Source: CAZQSL01 sp964595945
GTDB lineage: Bacteria > UBP15 > UBA6099 > JAJRTR01
Assembly: GCA_964595945.1 (NCBI GenBank)
Contig: CAZQSL010000065.1
Location: 1-19,692 of the forward strand
Length of the DNA: 19,692 nucleotides
Reading direction: 5' to 3'
Part shown: in pieces, positions 6,795-14,371 of the stretch
How the letters are laid out: each line of letters begins with the position of its first letter
Position numbering within the stretch: the stretch's first letter is position 1
Notes under the pieces: model-generated
Seen by the model: the letters and a program-made list of their open reading frames with translations, nothing else
The model's database searches: none
Told to the model about the DNA's origin: nothing
Made by a program: the position numbers and the translations under genes

Positions 6795-7286
6795 TCAGAC
6801 CGTGCTGCTCTTCTCTTCCGCGTTGCTGCTGCTTTGCAGCATGGCGAGTTCTTTTCGTTTGATCCCTTCGAGGATCGATTCGCGGACACTCCATTTATCC
6901 GTGTCCAGAAAGACCTGTTTGAGTTTCCTCTTGTCCAAGTTGACTATCAGCGGTCCTCTGAGGTTCGCCGTCATTTTTGTCATGTCTTCAGGCAGCACGC
7001 ATATCGCGAATACAATGATGTCCTCGGCCTTCTGCGCACCGATCTCCCTTGCGTCGTAGGGGTGAAGCTCGGGTAGATAGTCATGGAAGAAATTGTGAGG
7101 TTCGACCACAACGAACGTTACTCCTGCCTCTTCGAGGGACTGTAGCCACTGGAAAGGCCTGATGGTGTCTTTCTTGATGATGAATACCCGCTTGGTTTCG
7201 GGAAATCCTGGCAGCGGCGATGACAATTCGAGGAGTTCTTCCTCTGCCACGTCCAGTTCACCGAAATGCGTAGTCGTTACCTTCAA
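6795..7286 (-). CDS. fliW: Flagellar assembly factor FliW
   Basis: FliW binds flagellin and allosterically inhibits CsrA, coupling flagellin synthesis to export. The 163-residue product has the family pattern: THFGELDVAEEELLEL near the start, PGFPETKRVFII, then the acidic LPELHPYDA, and VNLDKRKLKQVFLD in the last third. The start is TTG at 7286, chosen because GGGAGG lies 7 bases upstream (7294-7299) and the product then begins with the family's usual K-V-x-T-T-x-F-G. An ATG 27 bases further upstream is in frame, but the ribosome-binding site would then be inside the gene. It is followed by csrA after 36 bases. Confidence 0.94.
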   Translation of the reverse strand: MKVTTTHFGELDVAEEELLELSSPLPGFPETKRVFIIKKDTIRPFQWLQSLEEAGVTFVVVEPHNFFHDYLPELHPYDAREIGAQKAEDIIVFAICVLPEDMTKMTANLRGPLIVNLDKRKLKQVFLDTDKWSVRESILEGIKRKELAMLQSSSNAEEKSSTV

Positions 7287-7636
7287 CGTATTTCCTCCCG
7301 TTATCGCGCACATATCATACGTTCAAACGATACCGCAATATACGGCAATATAATAGCATAGCTATGTAAGTGTTGTGATTGTTTTACCTGCGAGGACATC
7401 TGTCTTCCCATTCCGGGACAGCCAGAGCAAATTGTGGAAGCCAGCCACATTCCGAATAATAATATTGCCCTTATTTTACTCCCCAAGCGGACACTGTCAA
7501 TGATTTTCTGAAAAAACATGCCGTGATATTATATCTGCGTTTCAGATGAGGCAAGAATGGGTTGCGAACCAATCCTTTTGAGACTGGATTCCAACTGCTT
7601 GCGACGGGGGTGTTTTTCTGAATATTGCCGAAAGTC
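7287..7636. other. Spacer between fliW and tRNA-Pro, no gene seen
   Basis: About 350 bases without a convincing reading frame. Near 7338-7352 the minus strand has two copies of ATATTGC spaced by three bases, in an AT-rich stretch 50-70 bases upstream of fliW, where its promoter would be expected. I could not identify clear -35 and -10 elements. Confidence 0.4.
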
Positions 7637-7665
7637 TTCACAAAAGCGTTATTCGATCGTAAAAT
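7637..7665 (+). promoter_or_regulatory. Promoter of tRNA-Pro
   Basis: TTCACA (7637-7642) and TAAAAT (7660-7665) are separated by exactly 17 bases; each differs from consensus by one base. Transcription would begin a few bases before the mature tRNA end at 7678. Confidence 0.6.
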
Positions 7666-7677
7666 ATCGTTGATCAA

Positions 7678-7752
7678 CGGGAAGTAGCACAGTCCGGTTA
7701 GCGCGCATGCTTTGGGAGCATGAGGCCGCGGGTTCGAATCCCGCCTTCCCGA
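7678..7752 (+). tRNA. tRNA-Pro (anticodon TGG)
   Basis: Full cloverleaf of 75 bases without encoded CCA. The acceptor stem is CGGGAAG/CTTCCCG with discriminator A. The anticodon arm is CATGC-TTTGGGA-GCATG, giving anticodon TGG (Pro). The T arm is GCGGG-TTCGAAT-CCCGC. The D stem (GCAC/GCGC) contains one A-C mismatch, which is unusual but would not destroy the fold. A run of six T follows at 7757-7762. Confidence 0.95.
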
Positions 7753-8402
7753 TATCCTTTTTTCAGAAATATCTGGCACATATTGGGCGCGAGCCCGTGG
7801 CTATGTGGTTGGAATTGTGGCACGCGTGCAATGGTCGGTGTCCTGTCGTTTCGATGCGGAACCGTGGCGTAGCGTCTCTCACTATGCGCAGCAGATCATC
7901 ATCCAGAGCGCTTCGAGATAGAGAATTCATTTCAAAGCGTCGCTCACTGACAGGGGGCGCATCTCGGCTACTCCGCAGAACAGTCAAGCGTTTGGTAGAG
8001 GCAATAAGCCGATAAGTCAAAACTCATAACAATCGAAAGCATTGGATATATATCCACCATACATATATATGAATGAAGATGCTGGAGAGACCTTCCGGTT
8101 TTTCTCTGAAATTCAGAAGTTCACATTGTGAACAGGATTATCATCAGAATATCGCTTGACAAGGGATATCATTGTATCCCGCCCATGTTGAAGGATTTGA
8201 GCTGAATGATAACCCTCCGGTACAACCCGAAAACCGCTATCGCCTCACAAATTCCACCAGATTATTTGACATCATTGTTGTCAGACATGGCGAAATCGAG
8301 AGTTATTCTAAGATAATTGGCTTAATAAGTATTATTTGCTGATTATTTTGAAATTCATTGGCAATATTCCAAATAATGGTTCATAACAACAAATTCCTCG
8401 AT
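7753..8402. other. 650-base region without a convincing gene
   Basis: Two open frames (one on each strand near 7.7-8.0 kb) have arginine/serine-rich, low-quality translations and run out of the tRNA, so they are not credited. The stretch holds several palindromes: GGATATATATCC (8044-8055), GTTCACATTGTGAAC (8119-8133) and GGGATA/TATCCC (8163-8180). A TTGACA lies at 8156-8161. The last 130 bases are AT-rich and lead into the groES promoter. Confidence 0.45.
8119..8133. repeat. Perfect operator-like palindrome
   Basis: GTTCACA-T-TGTGAAC is a 7-bp perfect inverted repeat around one base, the form of many dimeric repressor sites. No adjacent gene is clearly controlled by it; groES starts 360 bases downstream. 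Confidence 0.35.
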
Positions 8403-8430
8403 TTGCATAAAGTCGAAAATCCGCTATAAT
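8403..8430 (+). promoter_or_regulatory. groESL promoter
   Basis: TTGCAT (8403-8408) and a perfect TATAAT (8425-8430) are 16 bases apart, immediately upstream of CIRCE, in an AT-rich context. Transcription would start within the CIRCE element, the usual arrangement for HrcA control. Confidence 0.8.
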
Positions 8431-8432
8431 TA

Positions 8433-8459
8433 TTAGCACTTGAAGCATTTGAGTGCTAA
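8433..8459 (+). promoter_or_regulatory. CIRCE operator (HrcA-binding site)
   Basis: TTAGCACTT (8433-8441), 9 bases, GAGTGCTAA (8451-8459). The right arm is perfect, the left arm differs from consensus only at the last base. It indicates heat-shock regulation by the HrcA repressor, which is not encoded in this window. Confidence 0.95.
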
Positions 8460-8491
8460 TTTTCTATACACTGAAAGGAGGAACACTCACT

Positions 8492-8785
8492 ATGAAGATC
8501 CAACCATTAGGCGACCGCGTACTCCTCGAAAGATTCGAGAGTGAAGTCCAGAAGACAGCAGGCGGTATTTTCCTGCCCGATTCAGCCAAAGAGAAACCGC
8601 AGGAAGCAAAAGTCGTCGCAGTAGGCCCTGGCAAGAAAGACGACACAGGCAAAATAGTTGCCATGAACGTAGCAGAAGGCGACATCGTGCTCACATCCAA
8701 ATGGGGCGGCACGGAAATTAAAGTTGATGGCAAAGAGTACATCATCGTCTCCGAAGACGACATCCTCGCAAAGGTTGTAAAATAA
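8492..8785 (+). CDS. groS: Co-chaperonin GroES
   Basis: GroES is the 10-kDa lid of the GroEL folding chamber. The 97-residue product starts MKIQPLGDRVLL, has the mobile-loop motif TAGGIFLPDSA, VVAVGPGKK and the C-terminal YIIVSEDDILA. The start at 8492 is fixed by the AAAGGAGG site (8474-8481); the frame is open upstream to 8453, but that would begin inside CIRCE. It is followed by groEL after 18 bases in the same transcript. Confidence 0.97.
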   Translation: MKIQPLGDRVLLERFESEVQKTAGGIFLPDSAKEKPQEAKVVAVGPGKKDDTGKIVAMNVAEGDIVLTSKWGGTEIKVDGKEYIIVSEDDILAKVVK

Positions 8786-8803
8786 ACGGGAGGGATAACC
8801 ACT

Positions 8804-10429
8804 ATGGCAAAACAGCTCGCATTCGACGAAGAAGCAAGACGTTCGCTGGAAAAAGGCGTCAACGCAGTTGCTGATGCAGTCCGCATCACACTTGGCCCGA
8901 AAGGCCGCAATGTAGTCCTCGAAAAAAAATGGGGATCACCCACCATCACCAATGACGGCGTCACAATCGCCAAAGAAATCGAACTCACCGACCCATTCGA
9001 AAACATGGGTGCACAACTTATCAAAGAAGTCGCCAGCCAGACCAACGACGTAGCCGGGGACGGCACCACCACAGCCACCGTACTCGCACAGGCCATGGTA
9101 CGAGAAGGCCTCAAAAACGTAGCCGCTGGCGCAAACCCCATGCTCGTGAAAAACGGCATCAAAAAAGCAGCCTCAGCAGTCGTAGCTCAGATCAAATCCA
9201 TCGCAACACCAGTAAAAGAAAAAACCGAAATCCATCAGGTCGCAGCCATTTCCGGCAATGACGACGAAATCGGCTCGCTTATCGCCGACTCCATGGACAA
9301 GGTCGGCAAAGACGGCGTCATCACTGTCGAAGAAGCCAAAGGCACAGAGACCACCCTCGAAGTCGTCGAAGGCATGCAGTTCGACAAAGGCTACCTCTCA
9401 CCCTACTTCGTCACCGACAAGGAAAACATGGTAGTCGAACTCGACGACCCGTATTTCCTCCTTTATGAGAAGAAAATCTCCGCCGTTAAAGACATTGTTC
9501 CGATCCTCGAAAAAGTCGCCCAGGCCGGACGCCCGATCGTCCTTCTTTGCGAAGAAGTCGAAGGCGAAGCACTCGCAACCCTCGTTGTCAACAACCTTCG
9601 CGGCACCATCCGCTGCGTAGCCGTCAAATCCCCCGGATTCGGCGACCGCCGCAAGGCAATGATGGAAGACATTGCCGTCCTCACAGCCGGTCAGTTCATC
9701 TCCGAAGACCTCGGTATCAAACTCGAAAGCATCGAGATAGGACAGCTCGGGCAAGCCAAAAAAGTCCGCGTAACAAAAGAAAATACCACCATCGTCGAAG
9801 GCAAAGGCACACGCGACGCCATCAAGGGCCGCATCGTCCAGATCAAAAAGCAAATCGACGAAAGCGACAGCGATTACGACCGCGAAAAACTCCAGGAACG
9901 TCTCGCGAAACTCGCCGGCGGCGTAGCAGTAATCAAAGTCGGAGCAGCCACCGAAACCGAACTCAAAGAGAAAAAACACCGCATCGAAGATGCCCTCAGC
10001 GCCACCCGCGCAGCAGTAGAAGAAGGCATCGTCCCCGGCGGCGGCACAGCTCTCGTCTCCTGCATCAAGGTCCTCGACAACGTCACATCCGAAGACCCCG
10101 ATGAAGTTATCGGTATCGCCATCATCCGCAAAGCACTCGAAGCCCCCCTGCGCCAGATCGTCACCAACGCAGGCTTCGAAGGTGCCGTCATCATCGAAGA
10201 AGTCCGCAAAGCAAAAAAGAACCACGGCTATAACGTCACAAGCAACAAAATCGAAGACATGATCAAAGCTGGCATCGTCGACCCCGCGAAAGTCACCCGC
10301 TCGGCCCTCGAAAACGCAGCTTCGATCGCTTCCATGCTCCTCACGACCGAATGTCTCATCGCAGACATCCCCGAAAAAGACAAAGCCCCGGCAATGCCTC
10401 ACGGCGGCGGCATGGGCGGCATGTATTAA
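8804..10429 (+). CDS. groL: Chaperonin GroEL
   Basis: This ATP-dependent 60-kDa chaperonin assembles into double heptameric rings and folds proteins with GroES. The 541-residue product is of normal length. It begins MAKQLAFDEEARRSLEKGVN, has ITLGPKGRNVVLEKKWGSP near residue 30, the nucleotide-binding VAGDGTTTATVLAQ near 85, SPGFGDRRKAM in the apical/intermediate region, GIVPGGGTAL near 410, and the C-terminal Gly/Met tail GGGMGGMY. GGGAGGG precedes the ATG. Codon use is strongly skewed to C-ending codons, consistent with high expression. Transcription ends at the terminator at 10462. Confidence 0.98.
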   Translation: MAKQLAFDEEARRSLEKGVNAVADAVRITLGPKGRNVVLEKKWGSPTITNDGVTIAKEIELTDPFENMGAQLIKEVASQTNDVAGDGTTTATVLAQAMVREGLKNVAAGANPMLVKNGIKKAASAVVAQIKSIATPVKEKTEIHQVAAISGNDDEIGSLIADSMDKVGKDGVITVEEAKGTETTLEVVEGMQFDKGYLSPYFVTDKENMVVELDDPYFLLYEKKISAVKDIVPILEKVAQAGRPIVLLCEEVEGEALATLVVNNLRGTIRCVAVKSPGFGDRRKAMMEDIAVLTAGQFISEDLGIKLESIEIGQLGQAKKVRVTKENTTIVEGKGTRDAIKGRIVQIKKQIDESDSDYDREKLQERLAKLAGGVAVIKVGAATETELKEKKHRIEDALSATRAAVEEGIVPGGGTALVSCIKVLDNVTSEDPDEVIGIAIIRKALEAPLRQIVTNAGFEGAVIIEEVRKAKKNHGYNVTSNKIEDMIKAGIVDPAKVTRSALENAASIASMLLTTECLIADIPEKDKAPAMPHGGGMGGMY

Positions 10430-10461
10430 GCATCACAAACCCAAAGCATACTCAACAAATT

Positions 10462-10492
10462 AAAAGGGGTCTTCAAAAGGCCCCTTTTTTTG
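10462..10492 (+). terminator. Terminator of groESL
   Basis: AAAAGGGG-T-C (10462-10471) pairs with GG-CCCCTTTT (10479-10488) around TTCAAAA, with one G-T pair, followed by an uninterrupted run of seven T. It lies 33 bases after groEL. Confidence 0.9.
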
Positions 10493-10521
10493 TATGTAAG
10501 GATAGTCTGAACCGCTAACAA

Positions 10522-11290
10522 TTGCTTTATACAAATCCGTTGCAATACGTAAAAACAAGGCGGGGCTGCCCGTCGAGCCGGGTGATCGAAAAGCGGCTGA
10601 GTGAGGACGTGGCGAGGTTGGAAGACATGGTGGCGCGACTTGGCAAGAATTCCGGGAATTCATCGAAGCCGCCGTCGAGCGACATTGTAAAGCCGGGAGG
10701 CGGCAGGGGGGGATGGAACTGGCGTTGTGTGCGAGTGGAGTTCGGGCCGGACGAGATCGACGAGGTGCGCACGTATGGGATGAGCGAATGCCCGGTGTGC
10801 GGCGGAGCGGTCGAAACGGCGGAGGGTGTGGCAGCGCGTGTCGTTCAGCAGGTTGAGTTTGTGCCGCAGCCCATCATTGTGACAGAGCACCGCGGCGTGG
10901 CCTACCGATGCGTGAAGTGCGCACAACGCGCTGTCCTTGCCCACATCCGCGAGCGCATCCTCACAGCCGCCACAACAGGCGTGCCACCCAACAAACACCC
11001 CCGAAACCTCGCCCGCCGCTTCACCAAAAACGGACAAAGCTACTTCACATTCATCGACACCCCCGGTATCGGCCCCACAAACAACATCGCCGAACAAACC
11101 ATCCGGCCACTCCGTCATCGACCGCCGCATCACACAAGGCACCCGCGGCGCTACAGGACAACACTGGTGCGAACGCATCTGGACAGTCCTCGCCACCTGT
11201 TCCATCCAACACCGCTCCCCCTTCGACTTCATCCTCAATTCTATCTCCGCCTCAACCTCTGCTCTTCCGCTACCTTCCCTGCTTGTCTGA
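10522..11290 (+). pseudogene. IS66-family transposase remnant (internally deleted, frameshifted)
   Basis: Pieces of an IS66-type transposase survive in order. They are a leucine-zipper-like N-terminal part ending LGKNSGNSSKPPSSD (about residues 45-60 of the frame from 10522), a zinc-binding region with CPVCGG and YRCVKC, then directly the C-terminal part ARRFTKNGQSYFTFIDTPG followed by GPTNNIAEQTIRP. The large middle (RNase H-like fold with the first catalytic Asp residues) is missing. Near 11105 the frame shifts by one base: the true C-terminus (VIDRRITQGTRG, WCERIWTVLATC) continues in the second frame to 11290. The join near 10925 coincides with a switch from G-rich to C-rich sequence. No terminal inverted repeats were found. 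It cannot encode an active transposase. Confidence 0.85.
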
Positions 11291-11354
11291 TTATTCTGCG
11301 TGAACGATTACTGTAAGTTTATATTATTCGAGGATTGATCCCTCCATGGCCAGT

Positions 11355-11504
11355 TCACATTACTTTCATGTGAATCATCTTCACCATGAAGAACAAATCC
11401 GAAAGGCGCATTTTAAATCTTGTGGCCAATGAAATTTTGGAATCAAACTTGATCAAGCTATAGAATCTCCGTTCCTCCATCACAGAAACGTCAGTACTGA
11501 AATT
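11355..11504 (-). pseudogene. Detached C-terminus of the COG3315-type methyltransferase
   Basis: In the same frame, directly after the TGA that ends the 11505-12161 gene, the reading continues for 49 codons to a TGA at 11355. The translation (VMEERRFYSLIKFDSK, then TRFKMRLSDLFFMVKMIHMKV) resembles the usual C-terminal tail of this methyltransferase family, so the TGA appears to interrupt a formerly longer gene. Confidence 0.65.
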
Positions 11505-12161
11505 TCATGCAAAGTCTAATGCGCTGTCAACCGAGAAGAACATCTCTGCGTCCTGCTTGCCCATCTTTTTCATATACTGTCTGGAGCGTTTTATACCGGA
11601 AGAAGAGACCGCGTCGAAAACTAGCTGTGCTGAATCAAATCCGGAAAGATGTTCTATAAAATCAATTATCCTGTCCTTTTCGAAATAGTAAAACAGACCA
11701 GAAGCGACAATCAACACCGGCCCTTTCGCGATTGTCCTCACCTCGTCGACCCAAGCATAATCAAACATCGAAAAAGGAAGAAAATGGTCCCGCACATTTT
11801 CGTGAAAATATTCCCTTCTATGCTCCAGTACATTCGGCAAATCAAGTTCAAACCATTGCGCCTTGCCATTGTCATTACGGTCATACAGCGACTCAAGGCC
11901 ACAACCTGCATTGACAATCACGCCATGAGGAGTGGTTTGTAAAAATGCCTGAACATAATGGTCAACGTTTGTGGAACGAACCGCGCTGGCAAGTAGTGTG
12001 TATTCCGTTTGACCAGGCATTTCGCGAATTACCACCGGGAGTTTCTCTTTGATTTCAAGAGCTTTTTTGTCGTACAGAATGTCCGGGTGAAACGTTGAGG
12101 CATATATACGCCCAAGCAGTGGCACATATAATGTTTCGGATACGGTTGTCAATTCTGGCAT
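11505..12161 (-). CDS. SAM-dependent methyltransferase, leucine-carboxyl-methyltransferase-like (COG3315 type), truncated
   Basis: This is a class I methyltransferase of the LCMT/TcmP-like family, whose members methylate small molecules or carboxyl groups. SAM-binding motif I is VIVNAGCGLES (81-91). It is followed by FELDLPNVLEHRREYF (104-119), where the acidic residues are placed to hold the SAM ribose, and by VLIVASGLFYYF (149-160). The ATG at 12161 is chosen because GGGGAG lies 7 bases upstream; a TTG 15 bases earlier would put that site inside the gene. The product ends after 218 residues at a TGA, at a place where homologues typically carry a Trp, and coding-like sequence continues for 49 more codons. 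It is therefore probably truncated by a TGG-to-TGA change. Last gene of the TonB-ECF-methyltransferase run. Confidence 0.8.
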   Translation of the reverse strand: MPELTTVSETLYVPLLGRIYASTFHPDILYDKKALEIKEKLPVVIREMPGQTEYTLLASAVRSTNVDHYVQAFLQTTPHGVIVNAGCGLESLYDRNDNGKAQWFELDLPNVLEHRREYFHENVRDHFLPFSMFDYAWVDEVRTIAKGPVLIVASGLFYYFEKDRIIDFIEHLSGFDSAQLVFDAVSSSGIKRSRQYMKKMGKQDAEMFFSVDSALDFA

Positions 12162-12244
12162 GAGCTTTCTCCCCAACTATCAAATCAAACGAGCTTAAAT
12201 GTTGAATCATCACGATTTATATCCAAAGCAAACTGCAATCTAAT

Positions 12245-13264
12245 TTACTTGCGCGCGATATCGAGGCAAAGAGCGCCCATCGGAGTGGCGAACGGGGTTG
12301 AGTGCACATGGCGGAATCCGCAGCGAAGCATGGCCCCGGCGATCTCTCCCTGCTCAAAACGGCAATCCCATCCTGTGCTCATTAGGGTGGCAAGCCATGT
12401 GAGAACGACATCAGGCTGTGTCATTTCATTTGTAATCCCATCGTGGAGGCTGATGAAATAGCCGTCCGGATTCAATGCGCTATATATTTTTGAAATCATG
12501 GGGTCAAGCCCGTTTTTCGCGAAATTCAGCGTACAGCTTGCCCATATCAGATCGTACCCGTTGCCCAGATCGTCATTCATGTAATCGCCTGCCATGACGC
12601 CAACTCTTTCACTCATGTCGTATCTGGCTATCATGTCCCGCGCGACTTCGAGGACCGGCTCGCGATCATACACTATTGCGTTCAGCGATTCGCTCGAAGC
12701 CGCGATGTATATGGCGAACATTCCATGTCCGCCGCCGAGATCAAGCATTGTGCGCATGTCGCCGGACCCCGGCAGACCGTCAATCGTGCGCGCGATTCTG
12801 CTACCGAGATCGTTCATCACCCATGACGCGCTGTCCCGCGCGGCCTGAGCCCATAGAGTTTCCGATGCCAACCCGTCTTTACCGTCGGCCATGCAAGGAC
12901 CATTCATCAGCAGTTCTTTCAGATTACCAAGCGCCTTGACACTCATTGCCTGTGACTGCTGCAGGAGCGGTCCGGCGTTCGACGGTGATGTGTTTACAAG
13001 ATACTCGTTTGCGAGCGGGCTGTTCCGGTACAGTCCTTCCTTTTTCTCCAGCAGCCCGATAGTCGCAAGCGCATCGAGAAAATGCCGGGTATTATCTCCA
13101 TGCGTACCAAGAGAATCCGACACGGCTTGCGCCGCGCGCCATGTTTCCATGTGGTCGAAAACATTCAGTTCGATAGCGGTCTCTAGTACCTTTGCGGGAA
13201 TCATTCCTGTCAGTATGTCATATAAAGGTTTGTAACTCGTGTCATTCATCGGCAGTAGTGGCAT
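12245..13264 (-). CDS. Class I SAM-dependent methyltransferase, dimerising O-methyltransferase type (copy 2)
   Basis: The 339-residue protein has the architecture of acetylserotonin/hydroxyindole-type O-methyltransferases: an N-terminal winged-helix dimerisation domain (about 10-100, with LETAIELNVFDHM and FLDALATIGLLEKKEGLYRN) and a C-terminal Rossmann domain. SAM motif I is TMLDLGGGHGM (172-182), the ribose-binding acid is D200 in VYDREP, and GDY is at 227-229. The position that normally reads L-H-D-W, with the catalytic His, reads TLNFAKN (245-251), so the usual general base is absent. AAGGAG lies 7 bases before the ATG. It is a paralogue of the 13346-14371 gene in length and layout. The acceptor is unknown; the neighbours suggest a product linked to the transported molecule. 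Confidence 0.88.
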   Translation of the reverse strand: MPLLPMNDTSYKPLYDILTGMIPAKVLETAIELNVFDHMETWRAAQAVSDSLGTHGDNTRHFLDALATIGLLEKKEGLYRNSPLANEYLVNTSPSNAGPLLQQSQAMSVKALGNLKELLMNGPCMADGKDGLASETLWAQAARDSASWVMNDLGSRIARTIDGLPGSGDMRTMLDLGGGHGMFAIYIAASSESLNAIVYDREPVLEVARDMIARYDMSERVGVMAGDYMNDDLGNGYDLIWASCTLNFAKNGLDPMISKIYSALNPDGYFISLHDGITNEMTQPDVVLTWLATLMSTGWDCRFEQGEIAGAMLRCGFRHVHSTPFATPMGALCLDIARK

Positions 13265-13345
13265 GGGTAAGCTCCTTGAGGGTTTGTCATTATTATAAAC
13301 CGTATTCTTCCAAACATTACACTTATGTGAGTGACCGGCGCCGGG

Positions 13346-14371
13346 TCATTTCGCCCTTCGCCCCGTATTCATTTCCATGTCGATACCGGCAATATCGACC
13401 ATTTTCGAAGTCACGTCGCAAAAGCCGCAACGCTGCATTGACCTTGCTATAAAGCCGGATTCCGGCAATGCGGCATTCCCGTTCAGAGACTCTATGAGCA
13501 TGTCGAGCACAAGGTTTGCGGGCATGGTTTTTTCGTGGGTCAGCACGGCGTGGATCCCCACGAATATGCCGTCGTCATTCAGCGCTTCGTGACATCTGGC
13601 GATGACCGCATCAACTTCATCATCTTCATAGTACAGTGAATCGGTCACCATGATCAGATCATATCCCTTGCCCGGCAGACACTGGAGATAATCTCCTTCC
13701 GCAGTTGTCACAGAGTCGCCGAACCCATACTTTTCGATATATCCTCTTGCGATAGCCGCAATGCCGGGACGGTCATACACGACAGCCTTGATGTTGCCAT
13801 GCGCCCTGACCACCGCCATTGCGTTCACACCCGGTCCGCCGCCGAGGTCCATCATGGTCCGGCAGCGGTCAAATCCGGGGATTTCAGCCAAAGACCTGGC
13901 TATGTCATGTGCGATGCCGGCAAAACTGGTGGCTGCGTGGGAATGTGTAAATGCCTCGCAATACTCTTCGGAATTCATGTGTTCGTCGTGCGAAGGATTC
14001 CCCGGCCCCAACATTATTCTGTCCATGAAAGTCGACAGGTTAGGGGTCGTCAGACCGTCTGCCTGCTCTATCCATGTGCCGATGTATGCCGGTTTCCAGC
14101 TTACCAGGCAATCGCTTGTTGATTTCAGGTTGATGTATTGTCCATCCTTTTTTGCGACAAGGCCACAGGCGCACAGCGAATCAAGCATCATCCCGGTATT
14201 CGCGGGATGACTTGTGAGGATGCCTGCCATTTCTCTGGCTGTACGGGGCTGTTCGAGATGATCGAACACTTTCATTTCTACCGAAGTGATCAGCAAATGC
14301 GTCTTGATCGTACCATACAGGATATCCGTAATGTGGGAAAATCCCGGTTCAACTACTGGCAGTTGTTCCAT
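13346..14371 (-). CDS. Class I SAM-dependent methyltransferase, dimerising O-methyltransferase type (copy 1)
   Basis: The 341-residue protein has an N-terminal dimerisation/winged-helix domain (about 10-90, with SVEMKVFDHLEQPRTAREMA and LDSLCACGLVAKKDGQYIN) and a C-terminal SAM-binding domain. Motif I is TMMDLGGGPGV (172-182), the acid is D200 in VYDRPG, and GDYLQ is at 227-231. As in its paralogue, the catalytic His of plant and bacterial O-methyltransferases is missing: SLYYEDDE (245-252) stands where L-H-D-W is usual. The frame is open to 14455, but the ATG at 14371 has GGAGG nine bases upstream and gives the expected N-terminus. It overlaps the end of the ABC gene by 23 bases, so the two are translationally coupled, which ties the methyltransferases to the transporter. 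Confidence 0.88.
   Translation of the reverse strand: MEQLPVVEPGFSHITDILYGTIKTHLLITSVEMKVFDHLEQPRTAREMAGILTSHPANTGMMLDSLCACGLVAKKDGQYINLKSTSDCLVSWKPAYIGTWIEQADGLTTPNLSTFMDRIMLGPGNPSHDEHMNSEEYCEAFTHSHAATSFAGIAHDIARSLAEIPGFDRCRTMMDLGGGPGVNAMAVVRAHGNIKAVVYDRPGIAAIARGYIEKYGFGDSVTTAEGDYLQCLPGKGYDLIMVTDSLYYEDDEVDAVIARCHEALNDDGIFVGIHAVLTHEKTMPANLVLDMLIESLNGNAALPESGFIARSMQRCGFCDVTSKMVDIAGIDMEMNTGRRAK

Noticed and set aside
7471..7779. Minus-strand ORF crossing the tRNA with the translation SGRRDSNPRPHAPKACALTG
   Set aside because: This is the familiar false protein produced by reading the antisense of a tRNA; there is no ribosome-binding site and the tRNA fold explains the sequence.
8453..8491. Upstream start for groES
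   Set aside because: It would begin inside CIRCE; the strong AAAGGAGG site fits only the ATG at 8492.
9398..10402. 334-codon ORF antisense to groEL
   Set aside because: Its Asp/Phe/Cys-rich composition is a by-product of groEL's codon bias on the opposite strand.
11505..11507. TGA read as tryptophan or selenocysteine genome-wide
   Set aside because: TGA ends lspA, DUF4127 and HDOD genes at their expected family lengths, and no selenocysteine insertion element was seen.
13322..13348. GC-rich palindrome around GGCGCC at the end of methyltransferase copy 1 as a terminator
   Set aside because: There is no following T run and the operon continues 82 bases later.
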